DNA from: Armatimonadota bacterium
GTDB lineage: Bacteria > Armatimonadota > Fimbriimonadia > Fimbriimonadales > Fimbriimonadaceae
Reading direction: 5' to 3'
DNA length: 64,000 nucleotides
Assembly: GCA_025360125.1 (NCBI GenBank)
Contig: JANYCU010000051.1
Span: 62,001-126,000, forward strand
Positions 34,748-42,677 of the stretch are shown here, one piece after another (the first letter of the stretch is position 1; every line of letters begins with the position of its first letter). The notes beneath the pieces were generated by a model. It was not told where the DNA came from and did not search any database. It saw only the letters and a program-made list of their open reading frames with translations. Both the position numbers and the translations under genes were made by a program.

Positions 34748-35797
34748 TTACTGTGCCGCGTTCTTGACTTCCGACCAAATGTGGAATGTCGCGTTTGGCA
34801 TATCCCATTCTGACAGAGCCAAAGCAGCGGATTCCTGCTTGTTTTTATCTTTCAGCCAAACATTGATTTGACTCGCCAATTCTTCGACCGTGCAAGTCTC
34901 TTGGTTGGCGATGGTTGAGGCCCCCATTTGTTCGAATTCTTGGGCGTTTCGGAGCTGGTGATTGTCGGCCGACGTTGGCAGAGGAACCAGAATCGACGGC
35001 AAACGAGCCATTGCAAATTCGCTTACACCACTCCCGCTTCGAGCGATCGCCAAAGTCGCGGTTTGGTAAACCGATGCCATAACGTCAGCCTCAAAATAAG
35101 GCCGCATGTCATACCGATCTTCGATCCCCGAAATCAAATGTCTGGCTCCTTCGAACTGTGCCTTTCCTGCCGAGTGGAGAACCTCAACGCCTTCCAACAT
35201 TCGAGCGGCTTGGGGAACCATTTCATTCAGGTACTTGGCTCCGCCTGATCCGCCCAGAACAACGATCAGATTCTCTTCGGGATTTCGCCTCGAAATGGCG
35301 TTTCTTAATTCGGATCGAACCGGGTGTCCGGTGCGGATCACATTGCCCTGAAGAATATCTTTGGTTGCTCTAAAGGTCGAAGTAATCACCTTGGCGTAGT
35401 CGGCGAACATGCGAAGCGATCGTCCGGGAATCGTGTCGCAAGCGTGAATCGCAAGCGGAACGCCAAGAAGTTTTGCCGCGCGCATCACTGGTGCCGAGCT
35501 GTATCCCCCGGTCGAAAAGACGACATCTGGCTTCATCGCCAGCATCATCTTCTTTGCCGCCACCGATGCTCGCATCAGTTTTGCGAGGGCAACAACCCCA
35601 GCTAAAGATTTGTAGCTATACACCGGGACTGAGTCGAAACCGTGAAAGCGAAACCCACGCTGAGCGCAGGCGTCACCTTCCATGCCTCGGTTCGAACCGA
35701 AGTACACCAGGTCCGACTCCTCTTGGGCGAGGGTGGCTACCTCAAGTGCGGGATAGACGTGACCGCCAGTTCCACCGCCGGTTATGATTACTCTCAA
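34748..35797 (-). CDS. murG: Lipid II synthase MurG (UDP-GlcNAc transferase)
   Basis: A 349-residue membrane-associated GT28 glycosyltransferase that adds GlcNAc to lipid I. Visible: VIITGGGTGGHVYPALEVAT (glycine-rich loop), FSTGGYSSAPVMRAAKLLGV, LAIHACDTIPGRSLRMFADY, LIVVLGGSGGAKYLNEMVPQ, and the donor-binding SGSGVSEFAMARLPSILVPL. The longest frame begins at 35884, but the family N-terminus starts at a TTG at 35797 preceded by GGAGG inside the ftsW coding region. This gives a 56-base overlap with ftsW and suggests coupling. Confidence 0.95.
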   Translation of the reverse strand: MRVIITGGGTGGHVYPALEVATLAQEESDLVYFGSNRGMEGDACAQRGFRFHGFDSVPVYSYKSLAGVVALAKLMRASVAAKKMMLAMKPDVVFSTGGYSSAPVMRAAKLLGVPLAIHACDTIPGRSLRMFADYAKVITSTFRATKDILQGNVIRTGHPVRSELRNAISRRNPEENLIVVLGGSGGAKYLNEMVPQAARMLEGVEVLHSAGKAQFEGARHLISGIEDRYDMRPYFEADVMASVYQTATLAIARSGSGVSEFAMARLPSILVPLPTSADNHQLRNAQEFEQMGASTIANQETCTVEELASQINVWLKDKNKQESAALALSEWDMPNATFHIWSEVKNAAQ

Positions 35798-36962
35798 CCG
35801 CAACCTCCATAGTTGGTTCTGCAGCAACCGATAGTCGGTCGCAGATGCCGAGGGCAAGCCAAATTGCGATAAGGCTTGAGCCACCAGCCGAAATGAAAGG
35901 AAACGGAATACCGATGGATGGCAACGTCGCGTTAGCCATCATCAGGTTCGTACAGGCCTGAATAGCGAGCCACCAAGCGGTGCCGCTCAGCACCAAGACC
36001 TTAAATCGATCTTTTTGCCGCTTGGCTGCAGTCAACAATTTGAAGGAAATTGCACCAACAAGCAACAGGCAAATTCCCGGCCCCCAGACTCCACACTCTT
36101 CACCGACCGTCGCCATGATGTAGTCGCTGGTAGTAGCGGGGAGCAAATACTTCGCCCGACCGTTACCAAAACCCACTCCGACCAGCTTTCCGCTGACCAT
36201 CGCAAGTTCGCTGTTGATCGGCTGGTAAGTCTCGTCGTTGATGTATTCCCTCTCCCATCGATGCGGATGGACGAGGAATCGCTTGACCCGGTAAGGCTCC
36301 TTCCAGACGAACGCGCCGAGCCCAACGATCATGACCAGGCTAATGGTTGAAACCGACCGCCAAGTGATTGGAGCGGAAATAAAAAGCGCAAACGACGACG
36401 CAAGAATGACACTAGCCGTTCCAAGGTCTTTCTCTCGTTCGATCAAGAAGAGAGCAGCAAGAATAATGAAAGCGGGCCAAAGACGATCGAGCTTCGGAAC
36501 CAGAACCTGGTTTACCCATCCGCGATGCTTCTTTCTCTGTTCCCAGGTTGATGCCCATGGCTTCTTTTTCGCCAAAGCGTAGGCAAGGTACAGAATTGCG
36601 GCCACCTTCATGAACTCGGCTGGCTGCAGTTTCATCGCCTCGACCCCGATCCACCGTTTCGCGCCATTTTGAGAGACGCCCACCACTTCGACCGCGATGA
36701 GGGAAAGGAAAGTGACGCCCATGATCCATGGCGCCCATTTCTTGAGTTTTTCAGCACTGACTCGACGAATGGTAAAGAAGCCGACAATGCCAGCCGCGAG
36801 CATGAAAATTTGAGTATAGAAGGCTCTTGGGATGAGCTGACCGCCTTTGCTACTTTGAGCATAGCCAGCATCTAAAATGAAAACAAGACCGAGAGCGCTT
36901 GCGCACAGGGCTAACCAAAAAATGGTCGTGTCGGTATGGGTTCGATTCCGTTCGTTTTTCAT
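35742..36962 (-). CDS. ftsW: Septal peptidoglycan polymerase FtsW
   Basis: A 406-residue SEDS-family protein with about ten membrane helices, the septal glycan polymerase acting with FtsI. Marks: FWLALCASALGLVFILDAGY, VGVSQNGAKRWIGVEAMKLQ followed by PAEFMKVAAILYLAYAL, LIEREKDLGTASVILASSFA, SGKLVGVGFGNGRAKYLLPA, TTSDYIMATVGEECGVWGPG and LPSIGIPFPFISAGGSSLIA. The ATG at 36962 overlaps the murD stop (ATGA); an upstream TTG at 36971 is unlikely. The RodA paralogue is excluded mainly by its place in the dcw cluster. Confidence 0.95.
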   Translation of the reverse strand: MKNERNRTHTDTTIFWLALCASALGLVFILDAGYAQSSKGGQLIPRAFYTQIFMLAAGIVGFFTIRRVSAEKLKKWAPWIMGVTFLSLIAVEVVGVSQNGAKRWIGVEAMKLQPAEFMKVAAILYLAYALAKKKPWASTWEQRKKHRGWVNQVLVPKLDRLWPAFIILAALFLIEREKDLGTASVILASSFALFISAPITWRSVSTISLVMIVGLGAFVWKEPYRVKRFLVHPHRWEREYINDETYQPINSELAMVSGKLVGVGFGNGRAKYLLPATTSDYIMATVGEECGVWGPGICLLLVGAISFKLLTAAKRQKDRFKVLVLSGTAWWLAIQACTNLMMANATLPSIGIPFPFISAGGSSLIAIWLALGICDRLSVAAEPTMEVAVESNHNRRWNWRSRLSRT

Positions 36963-38281
36963 TCCGTCCAATCCATGACGTACGACTTAAAGACGTCGCC
37001 ACGGTGTCGGAAGTCTCGGAATTGGTCCATGCTGGCACATCCTGGTACGAGCATGACGATTTCACCATCCTTGGCTTCAGTCGTTGCGGCGTCAAACGCC
37101 TCTTTCATGGTACTCCAAACCTGGTAATTTCCACCTAATTCTTGGTTAATTTGTGCTGCGTCGCGACCAAATAATTGGATGTTGATTTGCTTCGAATCGA
37201 AGAAGGTTTTGAGGTCGGCAAAACTCAGGTCCTTGTTGACCCCACCGATAAGGGCGTGGACCCTGGTTGGAATGCACTGGAGCGACGCTTTAACTGCCGC
37301 CGGATTCGTACACATCGAGTTGTTAATGAAGGTAATTCCGCGCTTCTTCGCCACGAACTCCATCCGGTGGCTGAGCCCCTCAAAGTTCTTGAGGGCGTTG
37401 AGAATCGTCTCTTCACTTCCCGGTTCGCAGACGGCGTGCGCCAACGTTGCCGCAATCCCGATATTCATCATGTTATGGTCGCCCATGATCTTGAATTCGT
37501 TGGCTTTGAGTTGACGACCAAAAATGTGCAGGATTCGGTCTTCGTAAAAGAAGTCGGCGAAGCGATACCGAAACTCTTGAGTCTTCGCCTTCGTCTTAAC
37601 TGCAGTTCCGTACGGAAAGACGGCGAGGTCATTTTCATCCATCGCCCGGAAGATCTTGAGCTTGGAGCCGACGTACTGACCAACCGAATCGTATCGGTCG
37701 AGGTGATCGTTGGCGATACTCGTGATGGCGGCGGCTTTCGGCTTGAACTCTTTGACCCATTCGAGTTGAAAGGAGCTAATTTCAGCTACGAGGACCTGGT
37801 CAGGCGTTGAGTTGAGCGCAGCGGTGGTGAGTGGCTGCTCGGGCAGTCCGGATCCGAAGATGTTTCCGCACATGACCGCGTCTTTGCCCGTCGCCCGAAT
37901 GGCGATGGTGGTCATCGCGACGGTCGTACTCTTGCCATTTGTTCCTGTAATGGCGATGATCGGAGCCTTGGAAATTCGGTAGGCAAATTCGATCTCGCTA
38001 ATGACCTCTGTTCCTTCAGATGTGAGCGCTTGGAGGGCAGGGTGACGGTGATCTATAGCGGGATTCGCGACAACGTATTCGACACTCTGGCTCTTGAGAG
38101 TTAAGGGAAAGGCTTCACCAAGCACCAATTTCGCCCCAAACTTCTCGGCTTCGTCGATGAGTTCGGGCTTCGAAATTCTTTCCCGAGGATTCTCGTCGAA
38201 AACGATGGCCTGTTTACCGAGCTTTTGCAAGGCCTCCGCAACCGCGAGTCCGCTCCGCCCGAGTCCGAAGATGGCAATCAT
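36959..38281 (-). CDS. murD: UDP-N-acetylmuramoyl-L-alanine-D-glutamate ligase
   Basis: A 440-residue Mur ligase that adds D-Glu to UDP-MurNAc-L-Ala. Visible: IAIFGLGRSGLAVAEALQKL, P-loop IIAITGTNGKSTTVAMTTIA (about 112-131), SIANDHLDRYDSVGQYVGSK, FEGLSHRMEFVAKKRGITFI and NNSMCTNPAAVKASL, with a C-terminal domain ending LVPGCASMDQFRDFRHRGDV. MurD normally shows a SKGTN or DSKATN-type motif; here the equivalent is NNSMCTNP, a small deviation. A repeat-filled gap of about 510 bases separates it from mraY, the only large break in the cluster. Confidence 0.95.
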   Translation of the reverse strand: MIAIFGLGRSGLAVAEALQKLGKQAIVFDENPRERISKPELIDEAEKFGAKLVLGEAFPLTLKSQSVEYVVANPAIDHRHPALQALTSEGTEVISEIEFAYRISKAPIIAITGTNGKSTTVAMTTIAIRATGKDAVMCGNIFGSGLPEQPLTTAALNSTPDQVLVAEISSFQLEWVKEFKPKAAAITSIANDHLDRYDSVGQYVGSKLKIFRAMDENDLAVFPYGTAVKTKAKTQEFRYRFADFFYEDRILHIFGRQLKANEFKIMGDHNMMNIGIAATLAHAVCEPGSEETILNALKNFEGLSHRMEFVAKKRGITFINNSMCTNPAAVKASLQCIPTRVHALIGGVNKDLSFADLKTFFDSKQINIQLFGRDAAQINQELGGNYQVWSTMKEAFDAATTEAKDGEIVMLVPGCASMDQFRDFRHRGDVFKSYVMDWTE

Positions 38282-38351
38282 GGAGTTACACCGGTGAGAT
38301 TAATACAGAATTCGCGACGATTTGCAGCAAAGCAGGCTTTGCAGTTTGAAA

Positions 38352-38460
38352 GCTCAAGCAGGCTTGAGCACTCCCAAAGGAGTAGTGACTTTTTGGGAGT
38401 GGAGGAACGAAGTTCCCAGGGACCTGTTCGCGCTTTGGCCTGGAGGAACAAAGTTCCCAG
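38352..38460. repeat. Nested palindromes and a repeated 19-mer in the murD-mraY gap
   Basis: GCTCAAGC/GCTTGAGC (38352-38369), ACTCCCAAA/TTTGGGAGT (38370-38378 with 38392-38400), and two near-identical 19-mers GGAGGAACGAAGTTCCCAG (38401-38419) and GGAGGAACAAAGTTCCCAG (38442-38460), each with an internal GGAAC/GTTCC dyad. Frames through this stretch have no known motif. Confidence 0.7.
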
Positions 38461-38501
38461 AGCCTGCTTCGCTGCTCCGATAATCCATAACTCAATGACA
38501 C

Positions 38502-38648
38502 TCATTTCACAAATGCGACGATGGTGATTGCCGCCATCGAGAAGATCAGTTGTAGCAGGGCGAATACGAATACAACGCGAGTTTCGGGCCAGCCCGCTTG
38601 CATGATTGATGATCCTAACCTTCTTTTCACAAATGCAACGATCGTGAT
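38502..38648 (-). pseudogene. Partial duplicate copies of the mraY 3' end
   Basis: 38502-38597 encodes AGWPETRVVFVFALLQLIFS then MAAITIVAFVK and a stop, almost the same as the last 31 residues of MraY (38793-38888). Of 31 codons, 8 differ only synonymously and just the last two change amino acid (AR to VK). A third, shorter copy at 38625-38648 encodes ITIVAFVK in the same frame, 22 of 24 bases identical to copy 2. The copies are separated from mraY by repeats. They are unlikely to make a functional protein; they look like scars of insertion or recombination at the mraY end. Confidence 0.8.
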
Positions 38649-38694
38649 GTTCCCTATGGTCAAGTTCAATCGAAGAGGCCCAAAGGGTCGGTAG

Positions 38695-38725
38695 TATGTC
38701 AGCCCAGCCCGCAGGGCTGGGTAAG
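38695..38725. repeat. Dispersed palindromic element, copy 1
   Basis: TATGTCAGCCCAGCCCGCAG then GGCTGGGTAAG. The core CCCAGCCCGCAGGGCTGGG is a hairpin. The flanks TATGTCAGCCCAG and GGGCTGGGTAAG recur at 52017-52067 with a different loop, which identifies a repeat family. Confidence 0.65.
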
Positions 38726-38792
38726 ATTGCACATTCCTTCAAGGGCTGAAAGTCCGACGTAATTCTTGCCTTTGACAAACGTTCGACAATTT

Positions 38793-39809
38793 TCATCTGG
38801 CAAACGCGACAATGGTGATTGCAGCCATCGAGAAGATCAGTTGCAGAAGGGCGAAGACGAAGACGACGCGAGTTTCGGGCCAGCCCGCTTTTTCGAATGC
38901 ATGATGAATGGGGGTGTAGGGAAAGATTTTTTTCTTGCGAAGTTTGACCGAGGCGATTTGGAGCGGGACAGGGACAAGCTCGGCAACCATCATGAGCGAC
39001 CAGAGGGCAAACGCGACGTAAAAAATCGGATCCGTGGCATATTGAATACTGTGCGGATCAAAAGTTACTCCTGACACCGGTTGGTACGTGATATTAGGAT
39101 TGGGAAAAGTGGAAAGAAACCAGAATCCACCTAGTAAGGCTCCAATTGGCAACGACCCTACGTCACCCATGAAGACCTTGGCCTTTGGGGCGTTCCAAAA
39201 CAGAAACGGAATGGCCGCCCCGAGAATAATGAAAATGAGTGAAGTTGAGTGGGCTAGGCCAGTAAGGTTTGTGGCAGATGAAAGACCGAACATACCTAAA
39301 AGCAAGCCGAGCAATAAGGTCCCGGCAAGGCCGTCGAGTCCATCACTGAAGTTGTACGCGTTTGCGAAGAAAAGGATAACAAACGTGCCAATACCTATCG
39401 AAATAGGTGTAGAAATTCCACCCATGAGCAGCGGAATGACGGCTGCGACCCCCTGCATGAGAATTTTTTGCTTCCAACCGAGTCCTCGTTTGCCAGGCAT
39501 CAATTTGGGAATGACATAGTCATCGACAAATCCAATCAGAGCAAACAAAACAATAAGAACTACAATCGGAACGATACTTGCATTCCATTTCACGAAGGGG
39601 ATCGCGCCTAAAACTCCAGCCAAGATGATCAACCCGCCCATCGTGGGGGTTCCTTGCTTCGCTTGGTGACCCTCGGGCGCAAACTGAGAAACCGTTTGCT
39701 TCGATTTCATCATCGCCAACAGTCGCATGATCGGAAATGAAAGCACGCCGCTAATGATCAAGGCGATCCAGAAGCCCTTCATGTCTTCGCTCGATAACGA
39801 AAAATTCAA
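38793..39809 (-). CDS. mraY: Phospho-N-acetylmuramoyl-pentapeptide transferase MraY
   Basis: A 338-residue polytopic enzyme (about ten helices) that transfers phospho-MurNAc-pentapeptide to undecaprenyl phosphate, forming lipid I. Marks: EGHQAKQGTPTMGGLIILAG, ALIGFVDDYVIPK with the Asp pair, NAYNFSDGLDGLAGTLLLGL, IPFLFWNAPKAKVFMGDVGS, LPIGALLGGFWFLSTF, and PIHHAFEKAGWPETRVVFVF, the HHH-like loop. Complete; ATG overlaps the murF stop in an ATGA. Its 3' end is duplicated just downstream. Confidence 0.96.
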   Translation of the reverse strand: MNFSLSSEDMKGFWIALIISGVLSFPIMRLLAMMKSKQTVSQFAPEGHQAKQGTPTMGGLIILAGVLGAIPFVKWNASIVPIVVLIVLFALIGFVDDYVIPKLMPGKRGLGWKQKILMQGVAAVIPLLMGGISTPISIGIGTFVILFFANAYNFSDGLDGLAGTLLLGLLLGMFGLSSATNLTGLAHSTSLIFIILGAAIPFLFWNAPKAKVFMGDVGSLPIGALLGGFWFLSTFPNPNITYQPVSGVTFDPHSIQYATDPIFYVAFALWSLMMVAELVPVPLQIASVKLRKKKIFPYTPIHHAFEKAGWPETRVVFVFALLQLIFSMAAITIVAFAR

Positions 39810-41143
39810 AACGCCCGCTCCATTTCCAATGACCTGCTTCCCTTTACCAAAATCGTGTCCCCTTCCTTCGCAAATCCCAGCTTCGACTTCAATTCATCGA
39901 GCGATGAAATGCGCTCGAAACGACTGGAATCGCCACCGCGGCGCAAAAATTCTTGCTCGATAAACTGGGTTTCGTCTCCAAAGACGAAAATGTGGTCAAC
40001 TTTGGACCGCGAAAGTCGCCGACCAACCGCCCGATGTCCTTCCTCGCTTTCGTGACCGAGCTCTCGCATCGTGCCCAAAACAGCCACCCGAACTCCATCG
40101 CAAGGAACTTCTTCCAGCGTCTGGATTGCCGCCAGAACGGCTGGTGGATTGGAATTGTAGTTGTCCATCACCAGCGTCGCACCCTGAAACTCTTTGATTT
40201 CCATGCGCATCGGCGGCAACTTTGCTGACTCAATTCCCTTAGCCGCATCCTCCAGCGAAACCCCCGCCTCGGTCGCCGCCATAATCGCCGCCGCGACATT
40301 GTTCGCAATATGACGACCAACCGTCGGCATCACCAACGACCATTTTCGCCCATCAAGAACGCCTTCGACCTGTGCAGAATTCCAATTCAAAGGTTGGTAA
40401 CCCGTCACTTGGCAGTCGGCATTGCCGCCCGATCCAAATGTTCGAATTTTTCGATCTCCAGCAGTGGAAATCAGGTTGCCAAGGTACTCGTCTTCGGAAA
40501 ACAAAACCGCAACCCCATCATCAGGAAGCTCCAAGAGCATCTCGCCTTTCGCTTTGGCAATCCCCTCGCGGCTTTCGACCAGTTCGACGTGCGAGTATCC
40601 AATGTTCGTCACCACGCCAATCGTCGGCTTATTGAAAGCTGCAAGATGGGCAATCTGACCAAAGCCCCGCATCCCCATCTCGGTGACTACCACCTTCGTT
40701 TCCGGAATCAAATCGGGCCAAAGCAACGGTCCCGTGAACTCAGAATTGCGGTTCCCTTCGGTCTTCAGAACATTGCCAAGAGCAGCGCATGCTGATGCGG
40801 TGAACTCCTTTGTCGTGGTTTTCCCAGCACTGCCCGTGATTCCAATCACCGGACCATGAAATTCTTGACGAAATGACAATGCCATCCGGGCCAACGCTTC
40901 GACCACATTGTCAACCAAAATGTACCGACCGTGGATCGGCCTTTCAACCAGCGCAGCCACGGCACCCGCCGCAAAAGCTGACGGCACAAAATCGTGCCCA
41001 TCAACCCGCTCGCCCTTGATCGCGACAAAAATGTTCCTAGGTCTGATCTCTCTGTTGTCGGTACAGAATCCAGAAGCCACGGCATCAACTCCAAAAAGTT
41101 GTCCACCCAACCGGACGGCAAAGTCCGAAAGACTATGATCCAT
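39806..41143 (-). CDS. murF: UDP-N-acetylmuramoyl-tripeptide-D-alanyl-D-alanine ligase
   Basis: A 445-residue Mur ligase that adds D-Ala-D-Ala to the UDP-MurNAc-tripeptide. Motifs: FCTDNREIRPRNIFVAIKGE, RVDGHDFVPSAFAAGAVAAL, P-loop VIGITGSAGKTTTKEFTASA, TEGNRNSEFTGPLLWPDLIP, VVTEMGMRGFGQIAHLAAFN, LVMDNYNSNPPAVLAAIQTL and VAVLGTMRELGHESEEGHRA. I chose the ATG at 41143, which overlaps the murE stop by 11 bases, over the upstream frame start at 41197. Works with the Ddl half of the fusion gene in the same cluster. Confidence 0.95.
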   Translation of the reverse strand: MDHSLSDFAVRLGGQLFGVDAVASGFCTDNREIRPRNIFVAIKGERVDGHDFVPSAFAAGAVAALVERPIHGRYILVDNVVEALARMALSFRQEFHGPVIGITGSAGKTTTKEFTASACAALGNVLKTEGNRNSEFTGPLLWPDLIPETKVVVTEMGMRGFGQIAHLAAFNKPTIGVVTNIGYSHVELVESREGIAKAKGEMLLELPDDGVAVLFSEDEYLGNLISTAGDRKIRTFGSGGNADCQVTGYQPLNWNSAQVEGVLDGRKWSLVMPTVGRHIANNVAAAIMAATEAGVSLEDAAKGIESAKLPPMRMEIKEFQGATLVMDNYNSNPPAVLAAIQTLEEVPCDGVRVAVLGTMRELGHESEEGHRAVGRRLSRSKVDHIFVFGDETQFIEQEFLRRGGDSSRFERISSLDELKSKLGFAKEGDTILVKGSRSLEMERAF

Positions 41144-42593
41144 CGAGCACCTCGCGGGCAATCTCCCGATCATCGAGATGGACCTTTTGGCGGCCAATGA
41201 TTTGGTAGTTCTCGTGTCCTTTTCCGGCGATCACGACGGTATCTCCTGGGTTTGCGTTCCGAATGGCGAAATAAATGGCTTCAATTCTGTCCTCAATCAG
41301 GACGAATTCTTTGCCCCGTTTGATTCCCGCTTCCACCTGTTTCAGAATCGAAACTGGGTCTTCGGTGCGAGGATTATCGCTTGTAATGACCGTCATATCG
41401 GACCGCTGTGACGCGACCGCCGCCATAATTGGCCGTTTCGTAGCATCCCGGTCTCCCCCGCAACCAAAGACGGTGATCAATTTCCCATCGGTCAAAGGGC
41501 GAGCGGCTTCCAAAAGCTTTTCTAAGGCGTCCGGAGTGTGGGCATAGTCGATGATGACGCCAATTCCTCGATTATTCAAGATCGACTCAAATCGCCCCGG
41601 CACCGGAGTGGCACCCTGAACCGCTGTTGCGACGTCGTCCAACGAGTATCCTAGGCCCAGCAAAGCCGAACAAGCGCACACTAGGTTCGAAACGTTGTAA
41701 CTCCCGGCCAAAGACGACGTCGCCATTCGAGTTTCTTCGTGATAGGTTAAGGTCAGTTCGATTCCGTCTATCGCTACTTTGGATGCGGTTCCGATCAATT
41801 CGGCGGCGGGTCGTCCTTGGGTTGAATAGCCAATTGACTCACTGGGGAATTTTAGCTTCCAGGCGGCGGCGGTCGAGTCGTCCACGTTAAAGCAGCCAAA
41901 TATTGGTCCAAATTCTGAGAAGAGTCGCCATTTGGCCTCAGCGTAGTCCGCAAAGTTTCCGTGGAAATCGAGGTGATCCTGAGTCAGATTCGTCATCACT
42001 GCCACATCAAACTCAATTCCTTCCACCCGCTTTTGCGCCAAAGCGTGAGACGAGACTTCGATAGCTAGTGCCTGAACCCCTGCGTCGCGAGCTTCGGCGA
42101 GAAGATTATAAAGGTCAACCACGAATGGAGTCGTGTTTTGAAGTTCGACGGAGTGCCCAGGGTATTGAAAACCGAGCGTCCCTAAATAAGCTGCTTTTGA
42201 ACCGAGCGCAGCCAGCATATCTCGCAATATCCAAGCCGTTGTTGTCTTTCCATTCGTCCCGGTGACCCCAATCACCTTCATCGAAGCCGACGGACTGTCG
42301 GTAATGGTTTTGCATAAGCGCCAGAGTTGATTCTCGTAATCGTGCAAGAACAGCCCCGCACAATTCGAACAGTGAGCAAGCCCATCTTGAGAAAAAACAA
42401 CCGCTCCAACTGCCCCCGCTTCGATTGCCGTCGCGATGAACTGATAGGAATCAGTGTTGGCCGATGGCATCGCTACGAACATATCGCCAGGTTTGACTTT
42501 GCGGGAGTCCATGACAAGGCGGGAAACTTCGGCATCTCCGTGGAGAGCGTAGTCGTGAATGCCAGATCGTAGACAGAGTTCAGTGAGGGTCAA
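41133..42593 (-). CDS. murE: UDP-N-acetylmuramoyl-L-alanyl-D-glutamate-2,6-diaminopimelate (or lysine) ligase
   Basis: A 486-residue Mur ligase that adds the third amino acid. Motifs: MDSRKVKPGDMFVAMPSANT, P-loop VIGVTGTNGKTTTAWILRDM, NTTPFVVDLYNLLAEARDAG, AIEVSSHALAQKRVEGIEFD, VMTNLTQDHLDFHGNFADYA, VIIDYAHTPDALEKLLEAAR and TSDNPRTEDPVSIL. In the last motif the DNPR sequence is the one associated with meso-diaminopimelate ligases, so a Dap-type wall is likely, though this is inference. It starts 84 bases after the ftsI stop. Confidence 0.95.
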   Translation of the reverse strand: MTLTELCLRSGIHDYALHGDAEVSRLVMDSRKVKPGDMFVAMPSANTDSYQFIATAIEAGAVGAVVFSQDGLAHCSNCAGLFLHDYENQLWRLCKTITDSPSASMKVIGVTGTNGKTTTAWILRDMLAALGSKAAYLGTLGFQYPGHSVELQNTTPFVVDLYNLLAEARDAGVQALAIEVSSHALAQKRVEGIEFDVAVMTNLTQDHLDFHGNFADYAEAKWRLFSEFGPIFGCFNVDDSTAAAWKLKFPSESIGYSTQGRPAAELIGTASKVAIDGIELTLTYHEETRMATSSLAGSYNVSNLVCACSALLGLGYSLDDVATAVQGATPVPGRFESILNNRGIGVIIDYAHTPDALEKLLEAARPLTDGKLITVFGCGGDRDATKRPIMAAVASQRSDMTVITSDNPRTEDPVSILKQVEAGIKRGKEFVLIEDRIEAIYFAIRNANPGDTVVIAGKGHENYQIIGRQKVHLDDREIAREVLDGS

Positions 42594-42677
42594 GGTTTTC
42601 CTGTAGTTGAATTATGAACGGAGGTGGCCACCAATTGACCATGATGCTCACCTCCCGGAGAATTTCGCCCTCTCTGC

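Noticed and set aside
36959-36971. Start of ftsW at TTG 36971
   Set aside because: The ATG at 36962 overlaps the murD stop in a standard ATGA coupling and is the better start.
38278-38796. A 172-codon open frame on the minus strand between murD and mraY
   Set aside because: It runs through palindromes, repeated 19-mers and mraY tail copies, has no recognised motif and is not in the frame that preserves the MraY peptide.
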